This document shows, in pieces, positions 50,676 to 58,390 of a DNA stretch of 64,000 bases. The DNA is from Pseudomonadota bacterium (lineage in GTDB: Bacteria > Pseudomonadota > Gammaproteobacteria > Burkholderiales > Thiobacteraceae), in contig JAKANO010000003.1 in the NCBI GenBank assembly GCA_021812385.1, positions 1 to 64,000 on the forward strand, read 5' to 3'. Position numbers and translations under genes: made by a program. The first letter of the stretch is position 1. The number at the start of each line of letters is the position of its first letter. The notes under the pieces are model-generated. The model did not search any database, was not told the DNA's origin, and saw only the letters and a list, made by a program, of their open reading frames with translations.

Positions 50676-52751
50676 ATGCAAGACACACTACTCATCGAAC
50701 TGCGCACCGAAGAACTGCCGCCCAAGGCCTTGGCGCGCTTGGGACTGGCCTTCGCCGAAAAAATCATCCTGGATTTGCATGCGCGCCAATTGGTCGATGC
50801 CGCAGCCGGCTACTCCTGGTTCGCCACGCCGCGCCGTTTGGCGGTGCAAGTCATGGATGTGCGCGATCAAGCGCCGGATCAAGCCTTCACCGAAAAACTG
50901 ATGCCGGTCGCGGTGGCCTTGGATAATGATGGCAAGCCGACGCAAGCCTTGTTGAAAAAAATGGAAGCCAAGGGCATCGCGATCGAGCGCATCGCCGGTT
51001 TCGAACGGCGCATGGACGGCAAAGCGGAAGCCTTGTTTTATTCCGATGTGAAGCCGGGCGCGCAACTGGCGCAAGTCATCATCGAAATTATTGCCGCCGC
51101 AGTGAAAGCCTTGCCGATCCCCAAGCTGATGCGCTGGGGCGATAACGAACATCAATTCGTGCGTCCGGTGCATGGCTTGGTGTTGATGCATGGCGCGCGC
51201 GTGCTGGCGGGCGAGTTGTTGGGACTCGCGAGCGGCAACACCACGCTGGGCCACCGTTTCATGGGCGAGCGCACGCTGCTGATCGATCACGCCAACCACT
51301 ACGAAGCCATCCTCGAAGAATACGGCGCGGTGATGCCGTCCTTCGTCAAGCGCCGCGCCGAAATCGAGATGCGACTTTTGATCGCAGCGGGCGATGCGGT
51401 GCCGGAGGAATACGAGGCCTTGCTGGACGAAGTGACGGCGCTGGTGGAATGGCCGGTAGTGTATGCCGGTCAATTCGATCCGGCCTTCTTGGCGGTGCCG
51501 CAAGAGTGCTTGATTCTCTCTATGAAGCAGCACCAGAAATATTTTCCGCTGCTGGATCGCAATGGCAAGTTGCTGCCGAAGTTTTTGCTGGCGAGCAACC
51601 TCAAGACCTCCGATCCGCAGCACATCATTCACGGCAACGAGCGCGTGCTGCGCGCGCGTTTGTCGGATGCCAAGTTCTTCTTCGAGCAGGATCAAAAAGC
51701 CAAGCTTGCAACGCGCGTGCCGAAATTGGCGCAGGTGGTGTACCACAACAAGCTGGGCACGCAATTGGAGCGCGTGACGCGCATTGAAAAACTGGCCGTG
51801 GAGATTGCGCGGCAGCTCGGCGCATCCACCGATAGTGCCGGGCGCGCGGCGCATTTGTGCAAGGCCGATCTGTTGAGCGACATGGTGGGCGAGTTCCCCG
51901 AGCTGCAAGGCTTGATGGGGCAATACTATGCGCGCATCGACGGCGAGCCGGATGCCGTGGCGAGCGCCATCGAGGCGCACTACCGGCCGCGCTTCGCCGG
52001 CGACGCCTTGCCGAGCGACAACATCGGCGCAGCCGTGGCCTTGGCCGACAAGCTGGATACCTTGGTCGGCATCTACGGCATCGGCCTGGTGCCGACCGGC
52101 GACAAGGATCCGTTTGGCCTGCGGCGGCATGCTTTGGGCGTGTTGCGCATTTTGATCGAAATGTCCTTGCCCTTGGACTTGCGGCAATTGCTGCAACAGG
52201 CGCAGGTGTCGTTCAGCGCCGATCAAATCTCGAACTCCGTGGCGCAAGACGTGCATGGCTTCATGCTGGAACGCTTGAAGGGCTATCTGCGCGAGCTGGA
52301 TTTCGAACCGGACGAGATCGATGCAGTGGTATCGCAAAGCCCCACCCGTATCGACCAGGTATTGCCGCGCATGCAGGCGGTGCGCGCCTTCAAGCAGCTA
52401 GCGGAAGCCGAAGCCCTGGCCAGCGCCAATAAGCGCATCCAGAATATTTTGAAAAAAACCGCTGCGGTGAACCAAGCCCCGGATTTGGCTTTATTGGCGG
52501 AAGATGCCGAGCGCGCCCTGTTCGATGCGCTGACGCAGCTGGCGCCCAAAGTCAATTCGCTCATGGCGAATGAAGACTACAGCGCCGCGCTGTGCGAATT
52601 GGCCGGCGTGCGCGCGCAAGTAGACCGTTTCTTCGATGACGTGATGGTGATGACCGAAGAGCCCTTGCTGCGGCAAAACCGCTTGGCCTTGCTCGCGACC
52701 TTGGGCGATTTAATGAATCGCGTCGCCGATATTTCCAAATTGGCAGCGTGA
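50676..52751 (+). CDS. glyS: Glycyl-tRNA synthetase beta subunit
   Basis: The beta chain (691 residues, normal length) binds tRNA and supports charging. Typical stretches are [14 protein letters not shown] at the N-terminus, [33 protein letters not shown] and [18 protein letters not shown]. It follows glyQ and precedes gmhB. No frameshift or truncation is visible. Confidence 0.97.
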   Translation: MQDTLLIELRTEELPPKALARLGLAFAEKIILDLHARQLVDAAAGYSWFATPRRLAVQVMDVRDQAPDQAFTEKLMPVAVALDNDGKPTQALLKKMEAKGIAIERIAGFERRMDGKAEALFYSDVKPGAQLAQVIIEIIAAAVKALPIPKLMRWGDNEHQFVRPVHGLVLMHGARVLAGELLGLASGNTTLGHRFMGERTLLIDHANHYEAILEEYGAVMPSFVKRRAEIEMRLLIAAGDAVPEEYEALLDEVTALVEWPVVYAGQFDPAFLAVPQECLILSMKQHQKYFPLLDRNGKLLPKFLLASNLKTSDPQHIIHGNERVLRARLSDAKFFFEQDQKAKLATRVPKLAQVVYHNKLGTQLERVTRIEKLAVEIARQLGASTDSAGRAAHLCKADLLSDMVGEFPELQGLMGQYYARIDGEPDAVASAIEAHYRPRFAGDALPSDNIGAAVALADKLDTLVGIYGIGLVPTGDKDPFGLRRHALGVLRILIEMSLPLDLRQLLQQAQVSFSADQISNSVAQDVHGFMLERLKGYLRELDFEPDEIDAVVSQSPTRIDQVLPRMQAVRAFKQLAEAEALASANKRIQNILKKTAAVNQAPDLALLAEDAERALFDALTQLAPKVNSLMANEDYSAALCELAGVRAQVDRFFDDVMVMTEEPLLRQNRLALLATLGDLMNRVADISKLAA

Positions 52752-52833
52752 GCAGGAAGCGGTAAGCTGTGAGCTGTAGTGTGTTTGTCGGGGTTCCGCT
52801 CCCTGTTCCCTGTTTACCGCTGACTGGTGTGCA

Positions 52834-53373
52834 ATGAAACTCGTCATTCTCGATCGCGACGGCGTTATCAATTTCGATAGCGACCGTTTTATCAAATGCC
52901 CGGACGAATGGAAGCCCATTCCCGGCAGCCTGGAAGCGATCGCGCGCCTCAATCAAGCCGGTTACCGCGTGGTGGTCGCCACCAATCAATCCGGTATCGG
53001 GCGCGGGCTATTCGATATGGCGATGCTCAACGCGATCCACGACAAGTTGTATCGCGCCTTGGCGCAAGTGGGCGGGCGCATCGACGCCTTGTTCTACTGC
53101 CCGCATGCGGCCGACTTGAATTGCCAGTGCCGCAAGCCGCGCCCCGGCATGTTGGAAGAGATTAGCCGGCGCTTCAATATTTCATTGCAGGGCGTGCCGA
53201 GCATCGGTGACGCGTTGCGCGATTTGCAAGCCGCGCAAGCGGTGGGTGCGCAACCCATCTTGGTCTTGACCGGTAAAGGCCAGGGCACCCTGGAAAAAGG
53301 TGGCTTGCCCGAAGGCACGCTGGTGTTTCCGGATCTGGCCGCCGCCGTAAAACAGCTGATTCAATCCGCATGA
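52834..53373 (+). CDS. gmhB: D-glycero-beta-D-manno-heptose 1,7-bisphosphate 7-phosphatase
   Basis: GmhB removes the 7-phosphate in ADP-heptose synthesis for the LPS inner core. The 179-residue HAD protein has LDRDGVINFDSD with Asp7 and Asp9 as catalytic acids. VVATNQSGIGRGLF and the zinc-loop cysteines in CPHAADLNCQCRKPRPGM follow, then SIGDALRDLQAA. It overlaps plsC by four bases (ATGA). A gap of 82 bases with short AAGCTGTGAGC-type words precedes it. Confidence 0.94.
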   Translation: MKLVILDRDGVINFDSDRFIKCPDEWKPIPGSLEAIARLNQAGYRVVVATNQSGIGRGLFDMAMLNAIHDKLYRALAQVGGRIDALFYCPHAADLNCQCRKPRPGMLEEISRRFNISLQGVPSIGDALRDLQAAQAVGAQPILVLTGKGQGTLEKGGLPEGTLVFPDLAAAVKQLIQSA

Positions 53374-54107
53374 TCGTACTGCGTTCGTTCTTGTTTTCGC
53401 TGTCGCTGCTTATCCTGACGCCCCCGTTTTCGATTATTTCCGTGCTGACTTTCCCGTTTCCGCCCTTGCTGCGCTATCGGGTGATTTCGCAGTGGTCGCG
53501 CATCGTGCTGTGGCTGTTGCGCGTGTTGTGCGGCTTGCGCTACGAAGTGCGCGGGCGCGAGCATATTCCGAAAACGCCCAGCATCGTGTTGTGCAAGCAC
53601 CAATCGGCGTGGGAGACATTGGCCTTGCAGTCAGTCTTTCCGCCGCAAGTGTGGGTGATGAAACGCTCCATGTTATTCGTGCCTTTTCTCGGCTGGGGCC
53701 TGGCCATGCTGAGCCCGATTGCGATTGATCGCAACGCCGGTCGCGCCGCCTTGAAGCAAGTCACCGACCAAGGGCGCGACCGTTTGCACAAAGGCTTGTG
53801 GATCGTGATTTTCCCCGAAGGCACGCGCGTCGCACCGGGCAAGGTCGGGCGTTATGGCATCGGCGGCGCGTGGTTGGCCACGCATACCGGAACGCCGGTG
53901 GTTCCTGTGGCGCATAACGCCGGCGAATTTTGGGGGCGCAATTCCTTCCTCAAATATCCCGGCACCATCACCATGAGCATCGGTGCGCCGATCGACCCCA
54001 AGGGCCTGAAGCCCGGCGAGTTGAACGACCAAGTGCAGGCTTGGATCGAGGGTGAGATGAAGAACATACAGGCGTCAGGCATCGGGCGTCAGGCGTCAGC
54101 TGGGTAG
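53370..54107 (+). CDS. plsC: 1-acyl-sn-glycerol-3-phosphate acyltransferase, with a repeat-derived tail
   Basis: PlsC makes phosphatidate from lysophosphatidate at the inner membrane. The 245-residue product has an N-terminal hydrophobic segment, block I KHQSAWETLALQ (His-x4-Glu, a variant of HX4D), block II IDRNAGRAAL, block III IFPEGTRVAPG and block IV TPVVPVAHNAGEFW. The last 13 residues (QASGIGRQASAG end) are encoded by the same 25-base repeat as in pth, in the same frame. It is coupled to gmhB. Confidence 0.92.
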   Translation: MIVLRSFLFSLSLLILTPPFSIISVLTFPFPPLLRYRVISQWSRIVLWLLRVLCGLRYEVRGREHIPKTPSIVLCKHQSAWETLALQSVFPPQVWVMKRSMLFVPFLGWGLAMLSPIAIDRNAGRAALKQVTDQGRDRLHKGLWIVIFPEGTRVAPGKVGRYGIGGAWLATHTGTPVVPVAHNAGEFWGRNSFLKYPGTITMSIGAPIDPKGLKPGELNDQVQAWIEGEMKNIQASGIGRQASAG

Positions 54108-54116
54108 GCGTGCGGC

Positions 54117-54839
54117 ATGGCCTATCCGCTTAAAGAGACGCGCGATATACACCTGCTCAACCAAGCAGTGAGTTATACCCTGGTGCGCCGCAAGCGCCGC
54201 ACCATCGGCTTCAAAGTCGATGGCAGCGGCCTCACCGTCAGTGCGCCGCCGCGCGAGCCGTATCACTATCTCGAACAATTGATCCAGGAACGCGCCCCTT
54301 GGATCGTTAAAAAATTGCATGAAATGGAAACGCGCCGCTTGCCGGAGCGCACCTGGCAAAACGGCGAGCGCTTGCTGCTGCTGGGCGATGAGCTGGAACT
54401 GAATCTGTATCGCAGCCTGCGCCGCGCCGAACCGATCCGCTCTCCCGGAAAAATTTGGGTCGGCGTGCCCGATACGCAAGACGCTGCGGCGGTGCAAACG
54501 CGCATCACGCATTGGTATCGCCGCCTAGCCGTACAACATTTTCAGACGCGCCTCGCCTGTTACGCGCCGCGCCTCGGCGTGGCAACGCCGCATCTGAAAC
54601 TCTCCAACGCCAAGACCACCTGGGGCATGTGTTTATCGTCCGGCGTGATCCGCCTGTCCTGGCGCTTGATCAAAGCGCCGCAAGCGCAGATCGATTACGT
54701 GGTGGCGCACGAAATCGCCCATCTCAAACACATGAACCACTCGCCTGCATTTTGGAAAACAGTGGAAATCTTGTTCCCGGACTACCGCGAACAGCGCCGC
54801 GCGCTGGAACGGGATGGGGCGCGGTATCACACGTTTTGA
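54117..54839 (+). CDS. YgjP/SprT-like M48-type metallopeptidase
   Basis: The 240-residue protein has the zinc motif VAHEIAHLKHMNHSPAFW, with HEIAH at residues 198-202 and the third His in the following stretch. The N-terminal part (RRKRRTIGFKVDGSGLTVSA) matches DUF45/YgjP proteins. It is probably a cytoplasmic metallopeptidase of unknown substrate. It lies nine bases after plsC and probably belongs to the same transcript. Confidence 0.9.
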   Translation: MAYPLKETRDIHLLNQAVSYTLVRRKRRTIGFKVDGSGLTVSAPPREPYHYLEQLIQERAPWIVKKLHEMETRRLPERTWQNGERLLLLGDELELNLYRSLRRAEPIRSPGKIWVGVPDTQDAAAVQTRITHWYRRLAVQHFQTRLACYAPRLGVATPHLKLSNAKTTWGMCLSSGVIRLSWRLIKAPQAQIDYVVAHEIAHLKHMNHSPAFWKTVEILFPDYREQRRALERDGARYHTF

Positions 54840-54878
54840 GTGAATGTCGGGTTTGAATAAGTTCACAGCAAACGCGTA

Positions 54879-54907
54879 CTACATCTAGCACTTAGTACTA
54901 GATGTAG
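54879..54907. repeat. Perfect 10-base hairpin after the YgjP-like gene
   Basis: CTACATCTAG (54879-54888) and CTAGATGTAG (54898-54907) are perfect complements around a nine-base loop. There is no U-run after it, so it may be a protein site rather than a terminator. Nearby AGTACTAG words repeat inside and after the loop. Confidence 0.6.
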
Positions 54908-54927
54908 AAATGAGTACTAGGGAATAT

Positions 54928-55058
54928 CTGCAAAAGTCCTTGTGGCGTCATACCGGCGAAAGGCGGTAGCCAGTCGGATGTTGATGCGTCACGTTTTTTA
55001 AAATTCCGGATTCCGGATTCCGGATTCCGGCTTTCGCCGGAATGACGGACTTTTGCAG
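54928..55058. repeat. 131-base inverted-repeat element, possible MITE or REP-like unit
   Basis: The ends are perfect 12-base inverted repeats: CTGCAAAAGTCC (54928-54939) and GGACTTTTGCAG (55047-55058). Inside them CGTCATACCGGCGAAAG (54946-54962) complements 55031-55047 with one mismatch, and four ATTCCGG words lie at about 55004-55030. It fills the gap before the GlsB gene. No obvious target-site duplication is seen. A related CGTCATTCCGG element lies at 56938. Confidence 0.62.
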
Positions 55059-55065
55059 AGCTTCC

Positions 55066-55317
55066 TTAGCTTCTGCGCAAAATGCCGAGTTTGCCCAGGA
55101 TGAAAATCAGTAGCACCGCGCCGGCGATTGCGACACCAAAGCGCAGGATGCCGGTGGGCGCGGCGCCCAGCAGGCCGGCGATCCAATAACCCAGCACCGA
55201 GCCGCCCACGCCGATCAGCACGTTGGCGATCCAGCCCATCTGGGCGTTGGTCTTCATGATGATGCTCGCCAGCCAGCCGACGATGCCGCCAATGATTAAG
55301 GAAACGATCCAGCTCAT
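55066..55317 (-). CDS. GlsB/YeaQ/YmgE family stress-response membrane protein
   Basis: The 83-residue protein has three membrane segments (WIVSLIIGGIVGWLASIIM, MGWIANVLIGVGGSVLGYWI, FGVAIAGAVLLIFILGKLGI). It fits the transglycosylase-associated GlsB/YeaQ family, small stress-induced inner-membrane proteins of unknown mechanism. It follows the DUF937 gene by 33 bases and is likely co-transcribed. Confidence 0.9.
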   Translation of the reverse strand: MSWIVSLIIGGIVGWLASIIMKTNAQMGWIANVLIGVGGSVLGYWIAGLLGAAPTGILRFGVAIAGAVLLIFILGKLGILRRS

Positions 55318-55350
55318 GTTCCTGCTCCCGCTGTGAGTGAAAGAAATTGA

Positions 55351-55953
55351 TTAGCGCAAGACTTTGCCGGCCATTTGCATGATGTCGTCCAAGGCATTGC
55401 CGTCGCCGTTCAGGTCGAGCATCGAGGCGAGTCCTCCCGATGCGGGCGCACCGCCGGCGCTCTGGCCGCCGAGCAGACCGCCCAGCAAGTTGCCAAGCCC
55501 GCCGCCGAGTCCTTCGTCCGCAGCGGAGGGCTGCGGCGCGGCGCCGGCTACGCCCTGTTTCGCCATGTAGCCGGTCACCATCATCGCCAGCATCGGCAGC
55601 ATCTTTTTCAGCAGGGATGGGTCGAGCCCGGATTGCGCGGCCGCATTCTGCGCCACCGCGCGGCTGACATCCTTGGAGCCGAAGATCTGTCCGAGCACGC
55701 CGTTGCCGCTGCTCACGTCCGTCGGCTGCGGCGCCAGCACTTGGTCGAGCAGGCCGCTGCCGCCGAGTTGCCCGAGCAGGCCGCCGAGTCCGGCGAGGCC
55801 CGCCGGCTGCGCCTGCGCCTGCTTCTTGAATCCGCCGAGGATCGCCGGGATGAGCGCTTCGGCACCGCTTGCCGCCTGGCTTTCGCTGACGCCAAGTTCC
55901 TTCGCCATGGATTGAAGGCCGCCCATCTGGGCGAGGATGTCGGTGATCTGCAT
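55351..55953 (-). CDS. DUF937/YidB-like protein
   Basis: From ATG 55953, preceded by AGGAG, the 200-residue product begins MQITDILAQMGGLQSMAKEL. It then has a Gly/Ala/Leu-rich middle (GLAGLGGLLGQLGG), a KKMLPMLAMMVTGYMAKQ helix and the C-terminal SMLDLNGDGNALDDIM, which resembles a calcium-binding loop. This is the DUF937 (YidB) pattern. A longer frame starting near 56208 is rejected. Function is unknown; the family is often stress-linked. Confidence 0.85.
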   Translation of the reverse strand: MQITDILAQMGGLQSMAKELGVSESQAASGAEALIPAILGGFKKQAQAQPAGLAGLGGLLGQLGGSGLLDQVLAPQPTDVSSGNGVLGQIFGSKDVSRAVAQNAAAQSGLDPSLLKKMLPMLAMMVTGYMAKQGVAGAAPQPSAADEGLGGGLGNLLGGLLGGQSAGGAPASGGLASMLDLNGDGNALDDIMQMAGKVLR

Positions 55954-56170
55954 GCGCTTTCTCCTTTGCTTGGTGGATGGCGACACACGCCTCGGTCCAG
56001 GGAAACGTGGAGCGCATTGCCGCCGCTTGCGGGTGCTCGGCCGCTGTCTTCGTCCGGGGAAATACTCAATGTAGTACAAATAAATTAGAGCGGCCCAGAT
56101 GCAGCGCTTTGGGAAAGCGACTGTAATTAAAGGAGCCGGGCGCGAAGTAATTTTTCTCTTTTGAATGCCG

Positions 56171-56878
56171 TCAAACGGGTATCGCCGCGCCATGCACCAG
56201 CTTGGCATCCTCGCTGCACAAGAACAGAATCACGCGCGCAATTTCTTCCGGCTTGGGCCATTTGGCGTGGTCGGCGTTGGGCATGGCCTGGCGGTTCGCT
56301 GCGGTGTCGATAATGCTCGGGAGAATCGAGTTCGCGCGCACGCCGCTGCCTTTGAGGTCCGCGGCGAGCGAGTTCATCATGGCGGCCGCCGCCGCTTTCG
56401 ACGCGACATACTCCGACGCCGAGGCCATGTGATTGAAGGCGGCAGTGGCGGCGACGTTGACGATGGCGCCGCTGCCCTGCTTCAGCATGATGGGCACGAC
56501 GACGCGCGCCAACCAGTAGCCGGCGTACAGGTTGAGGGAGAGCATCTGTTCCAGCGTCTTGGCGTCCATTTCCCACAGCGGCGCGCCGGCGGAATAGCCG
56601 CCGACCGCGTTCACCAGCGCATCCAGTCGGCCCTGTTTGGCGATGAGGCCGGAGACAAAAGTTTTTAGCGCGGCTTCGTCCAGCACGTTGACGATATGGC
56701 CTTCGAGCTGCGCGGCGTTGGCGCCGGCACTGCTTTTTAGGGCGTCGAATTCTGCTTGGCTGCGGTAGGTAACTATCACCGTGGCGCCTGCTTCGAGAAA
56801 CGCCAAGCTGACCGCGCGGCCCAGGCCGCCGGTGCCGCCGGCGACCAATATTTTTTTTGCAGAAAATCTCTTGTCCAT
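56171..56878 (-). CDS. SDR-family oxidoreductase
   Basis: From ATG 56878 (GAGGAAACC upstream) the 235-residue protein has the NAD(P)-binding motif ILVAGGTGGLGRAV, NAVGGYSAG and the catalytic Tyr-x3-Lys (YVASK). Where classical SDRs have a catalytic serine, the strand reads VNVAATAAF, so that residue may be substituted. Activity is probable but not certain. The gene is alone, in the direction of the DUF937 gene. Confidence 0.85.
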   Translation of the reverse strand: MDKRFSAKKILVAGGTGGLGRAVSLAFLEAGATVIVTYRSQAEFDALKSSAGANAAQLEGHIVNVLDEAALKTFVSGLIAKQGRLDALVNAVGGYSAGAPLWEMDAKTLEQMLSLNLYAGYWLARVVVPIMLKQGSGAIVNVAATAAFNHMASASEYVASKAAAAAMMNSLAADLKGSGVRANSILPSIIDTAANRQAMPNADHAKWPKPEEIARVILFLCSEDAKLVHGAAIPV

Positions 56879-56937
56879 GGTTTCCTCTTTTTCAAATACC
56901 AATTATTTTCCTACCTGATTTGCTATGAAGCGCAGCG

Positions 56938-57038
56938 CGTCATTCCGGGGCCGCGAAGCGGAACCCGGAATCCAGAAAATGCGGCCAGCAAACCCCTGGA
57001 TTCCGGGTTCTGCCCTGGCGGGCAGCCCCGGAATGACG
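56938..57038. repeat. Imperfect palindromic repeat with nested arms
   Basis: CGTCATTCCGGGGC (56938-56951) complements GCCCCGGAATGACG (57025-57038), and CCCGGAATCCAG (56964-56975) complements CTGGATTCCGGG (56996-57007). The words relate it to the element at 54928. It lies between the divergently placed M48 gene end and the SDR gene start, on a stretch without genes. Confidence 0.7.
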
Positions 57039-57050
57039 CCGTTGGAATTT

Positions 57051-57887
57051 CTAATTAGGTTTCCCCTTGATCCGATAAAAGCGCTGCGCCACCGTCTTGC
57101 CCTGGATGCGGTCGAAGCGCTCGCCGATGGCTAGGCCGAGTTGCTCCAATCGTTCGTTCGGGTGCGGGTGGGTCTTGAACAACAGCGCCACGCTGCCTTC
57201 GTCCTTGGACACTTGCGCGATGTCTTGCAGCACGCTCACCAGGCCATAAGGATCGTAGCCGGCGCGTCCCGCCAGCACCACGGCGATGCGGTCGGCTTCG
57301 AATTCGGCGTTTTTGTCGAGCGCGCGCGCGGAGATTTCGGCGCCGCTGCCGATGAGTTTTTGCACGCTGGCGTTGTCGCCGACTTGCTTCGACAGCAGCT
57401 TGCCGCCGAGGTCGATGAGTTTGCTCTGCTGCAAGATTTTCAGTTGATGCTTGCGGATCACGTGGCCGATTTCGTGGCCCAGCACGCCCGCCAGTTCTGC
57501 TTCGCTGGCGAGTTGGCGATACAGGCCTTGGGTGACGAACACATAACCGCCGGGCGCAGCGAAGGCGTTGATGTCGTTCGACGCAATCACGCCGAAATGC
57601 CAGTCGAGATCGGGGCGTTCGCTTTGGCTCGCTACCCAGCGCCCGATGCGATTGACGTATTGCTGTAGCTTGTCGTCTTGTACCAAGGGCGAGGCGCCGA
57701 GAATATTGCCGGCGATCTGCCGGCCGATGGCGACTTCCTCTTGCTCCGAAGTGCCGCCCAAGGAGAGGCCGCCTTGCTGTTTTTGCGCATCGCCGCCGAG
57801 CTGCTTTTGCAGCTCCTTGCCGAGATTGAAGGCCTGTGCCGGCAGCACGCACAGCATGAGCATGAGCAAGAATAGCGTGCGCTTCAT
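57051..57887 (-). CDS. Exported M48-family metalloprotease (BepA/YggG-like)
   Basis: The 278-residue protein has a signal peptide (ending near PAQA). The zinc motif HEIGH lies at residues 138-142 with third ligand Glu195 in NAEFEADR. The FAAPGGYVFVTQGLYR stretch is typical of M48 peptidases such as BepA/LoiP. Such enzymes help outer-membrane protein assembly and quality control. The start overlaps the SH3 gene by four bases, which couples the two. Confidence 0.93.
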   Translation of the reverse strand: MKRTLFLLMLMLCVLPAQAFNLGKELQKQLGGDAQKQQGGLSLGGTSEQEEVAIGRQIAGNILGASPLVQDDKLQQYVNRIGRWVASQSERPDLDWHFGVIASNDINAFAAPGGYVFVTQGLYRQLASEAELAGVLGHEIGHVIRKHQLKILQQSKLIDLGGKLLSKQVGDNASVQKLIGSGAEISARALDKNAEFEADRIAVVLAGRAGYDPYGLVSVLQDIAQVSKDEGSVALLFKTHPHPNERLEQLGLAIGERFDRIQGKTVAQRFYRIKGKPN

Positions 57888-58390
57888 GGTTCTACTCCTT
57901 CTGGCTTGGGTAAGTAGTCGAGCTTGATGCTCTTCAACTGCGCCTGGCTGGCGAACTTGCGAGCCGCGTCCTTGCTCACTTCATACGATTCCATTTTCTT
58001 GGTTTCGGCTGCGTCGAACTTGGCGGATTTCAAATCTTCTTCGCTCAGTCCGCGCACGCCGGTGCTTGCCACCACCCTGCCGGTGCCGGCGCGTCCGGTG
58101 GCCAGCCCTGCCAACCCGCTCACGCTGCTGCCCTTTTGCGCTGCGCCGCGACGCACGCTCAGCATGCGCACCCAGCCGGTTTGTTTCGCGCTCTTCACTT
58201 GGTACCAGCCGCTTTGTTGCTTGAGGATGTCGAGCTTGTCGCCGCGCGCCAGTTTGCCCACCGTCTTGGCGTCGCGGAACGGCGCGGCCTTGAGTTCATC
58301 GGCCTTGAGCGCGGTGGCGGCTTCGCCTGCCCATGCACCGGCAGCGCATAGCGCGCTGGCCAGCAGAAATATTCCATGTCGCAATTTCAT
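57884..58390 (-). CDS. Exported SH3-domain protein
   Basis: From ATG 58390, which overlaps the CHASE2 stop by four bases (ATGA), the product has 168 residues. A signal peptide (ending near AWA) precedes an SH3_3/SH3_4-like bacterial SH3 domain (FRDAKTVGKLARGDKLDILK, GWYQVKSAKQTGWVRML). A Gly/Ala-rich tail follows, ending LDYLPKPEGVEP. The domain usually binds peptidoglycan or peptide ligands. It is in one coupled row with CHASE2 and the M48 protease. Confidence 0.85.
   Translation of the reverse strand: MKLRHGIFLLASALCAAGAWAGEAATALKADELKAAPFRDAKTVGKLARGDKLDILKQQSGWYQVKSAKQTGWVRMLSVRRGAAQKGSSVSGLAGLATGRAGTGRVVASTGVRGLSEEDLKSAKFDAAETKKMESYEVSKDAARKFASQAQLKSIKLDYLPKPEGVEP

Noticed and set aside
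50688-52337. 549-codon open frame antiparallel to glyS
   Set aside because: It is a shadow of a GC-rich gene; its composition is His/Arg/Gln-rich and no domain is recognisable.
54998-56017. 339-codon minus-strand frame across GlsB and DUF937
   Set aside because: Out of frame with both real genes and rich in Arg; no domain.
55375-56088. 237-codon plus-strand frame across the DUF937 gene
   Set aside because: Low-complexity shadow of the minus-strand DUF937 gene, which has a ribosome site and family features.
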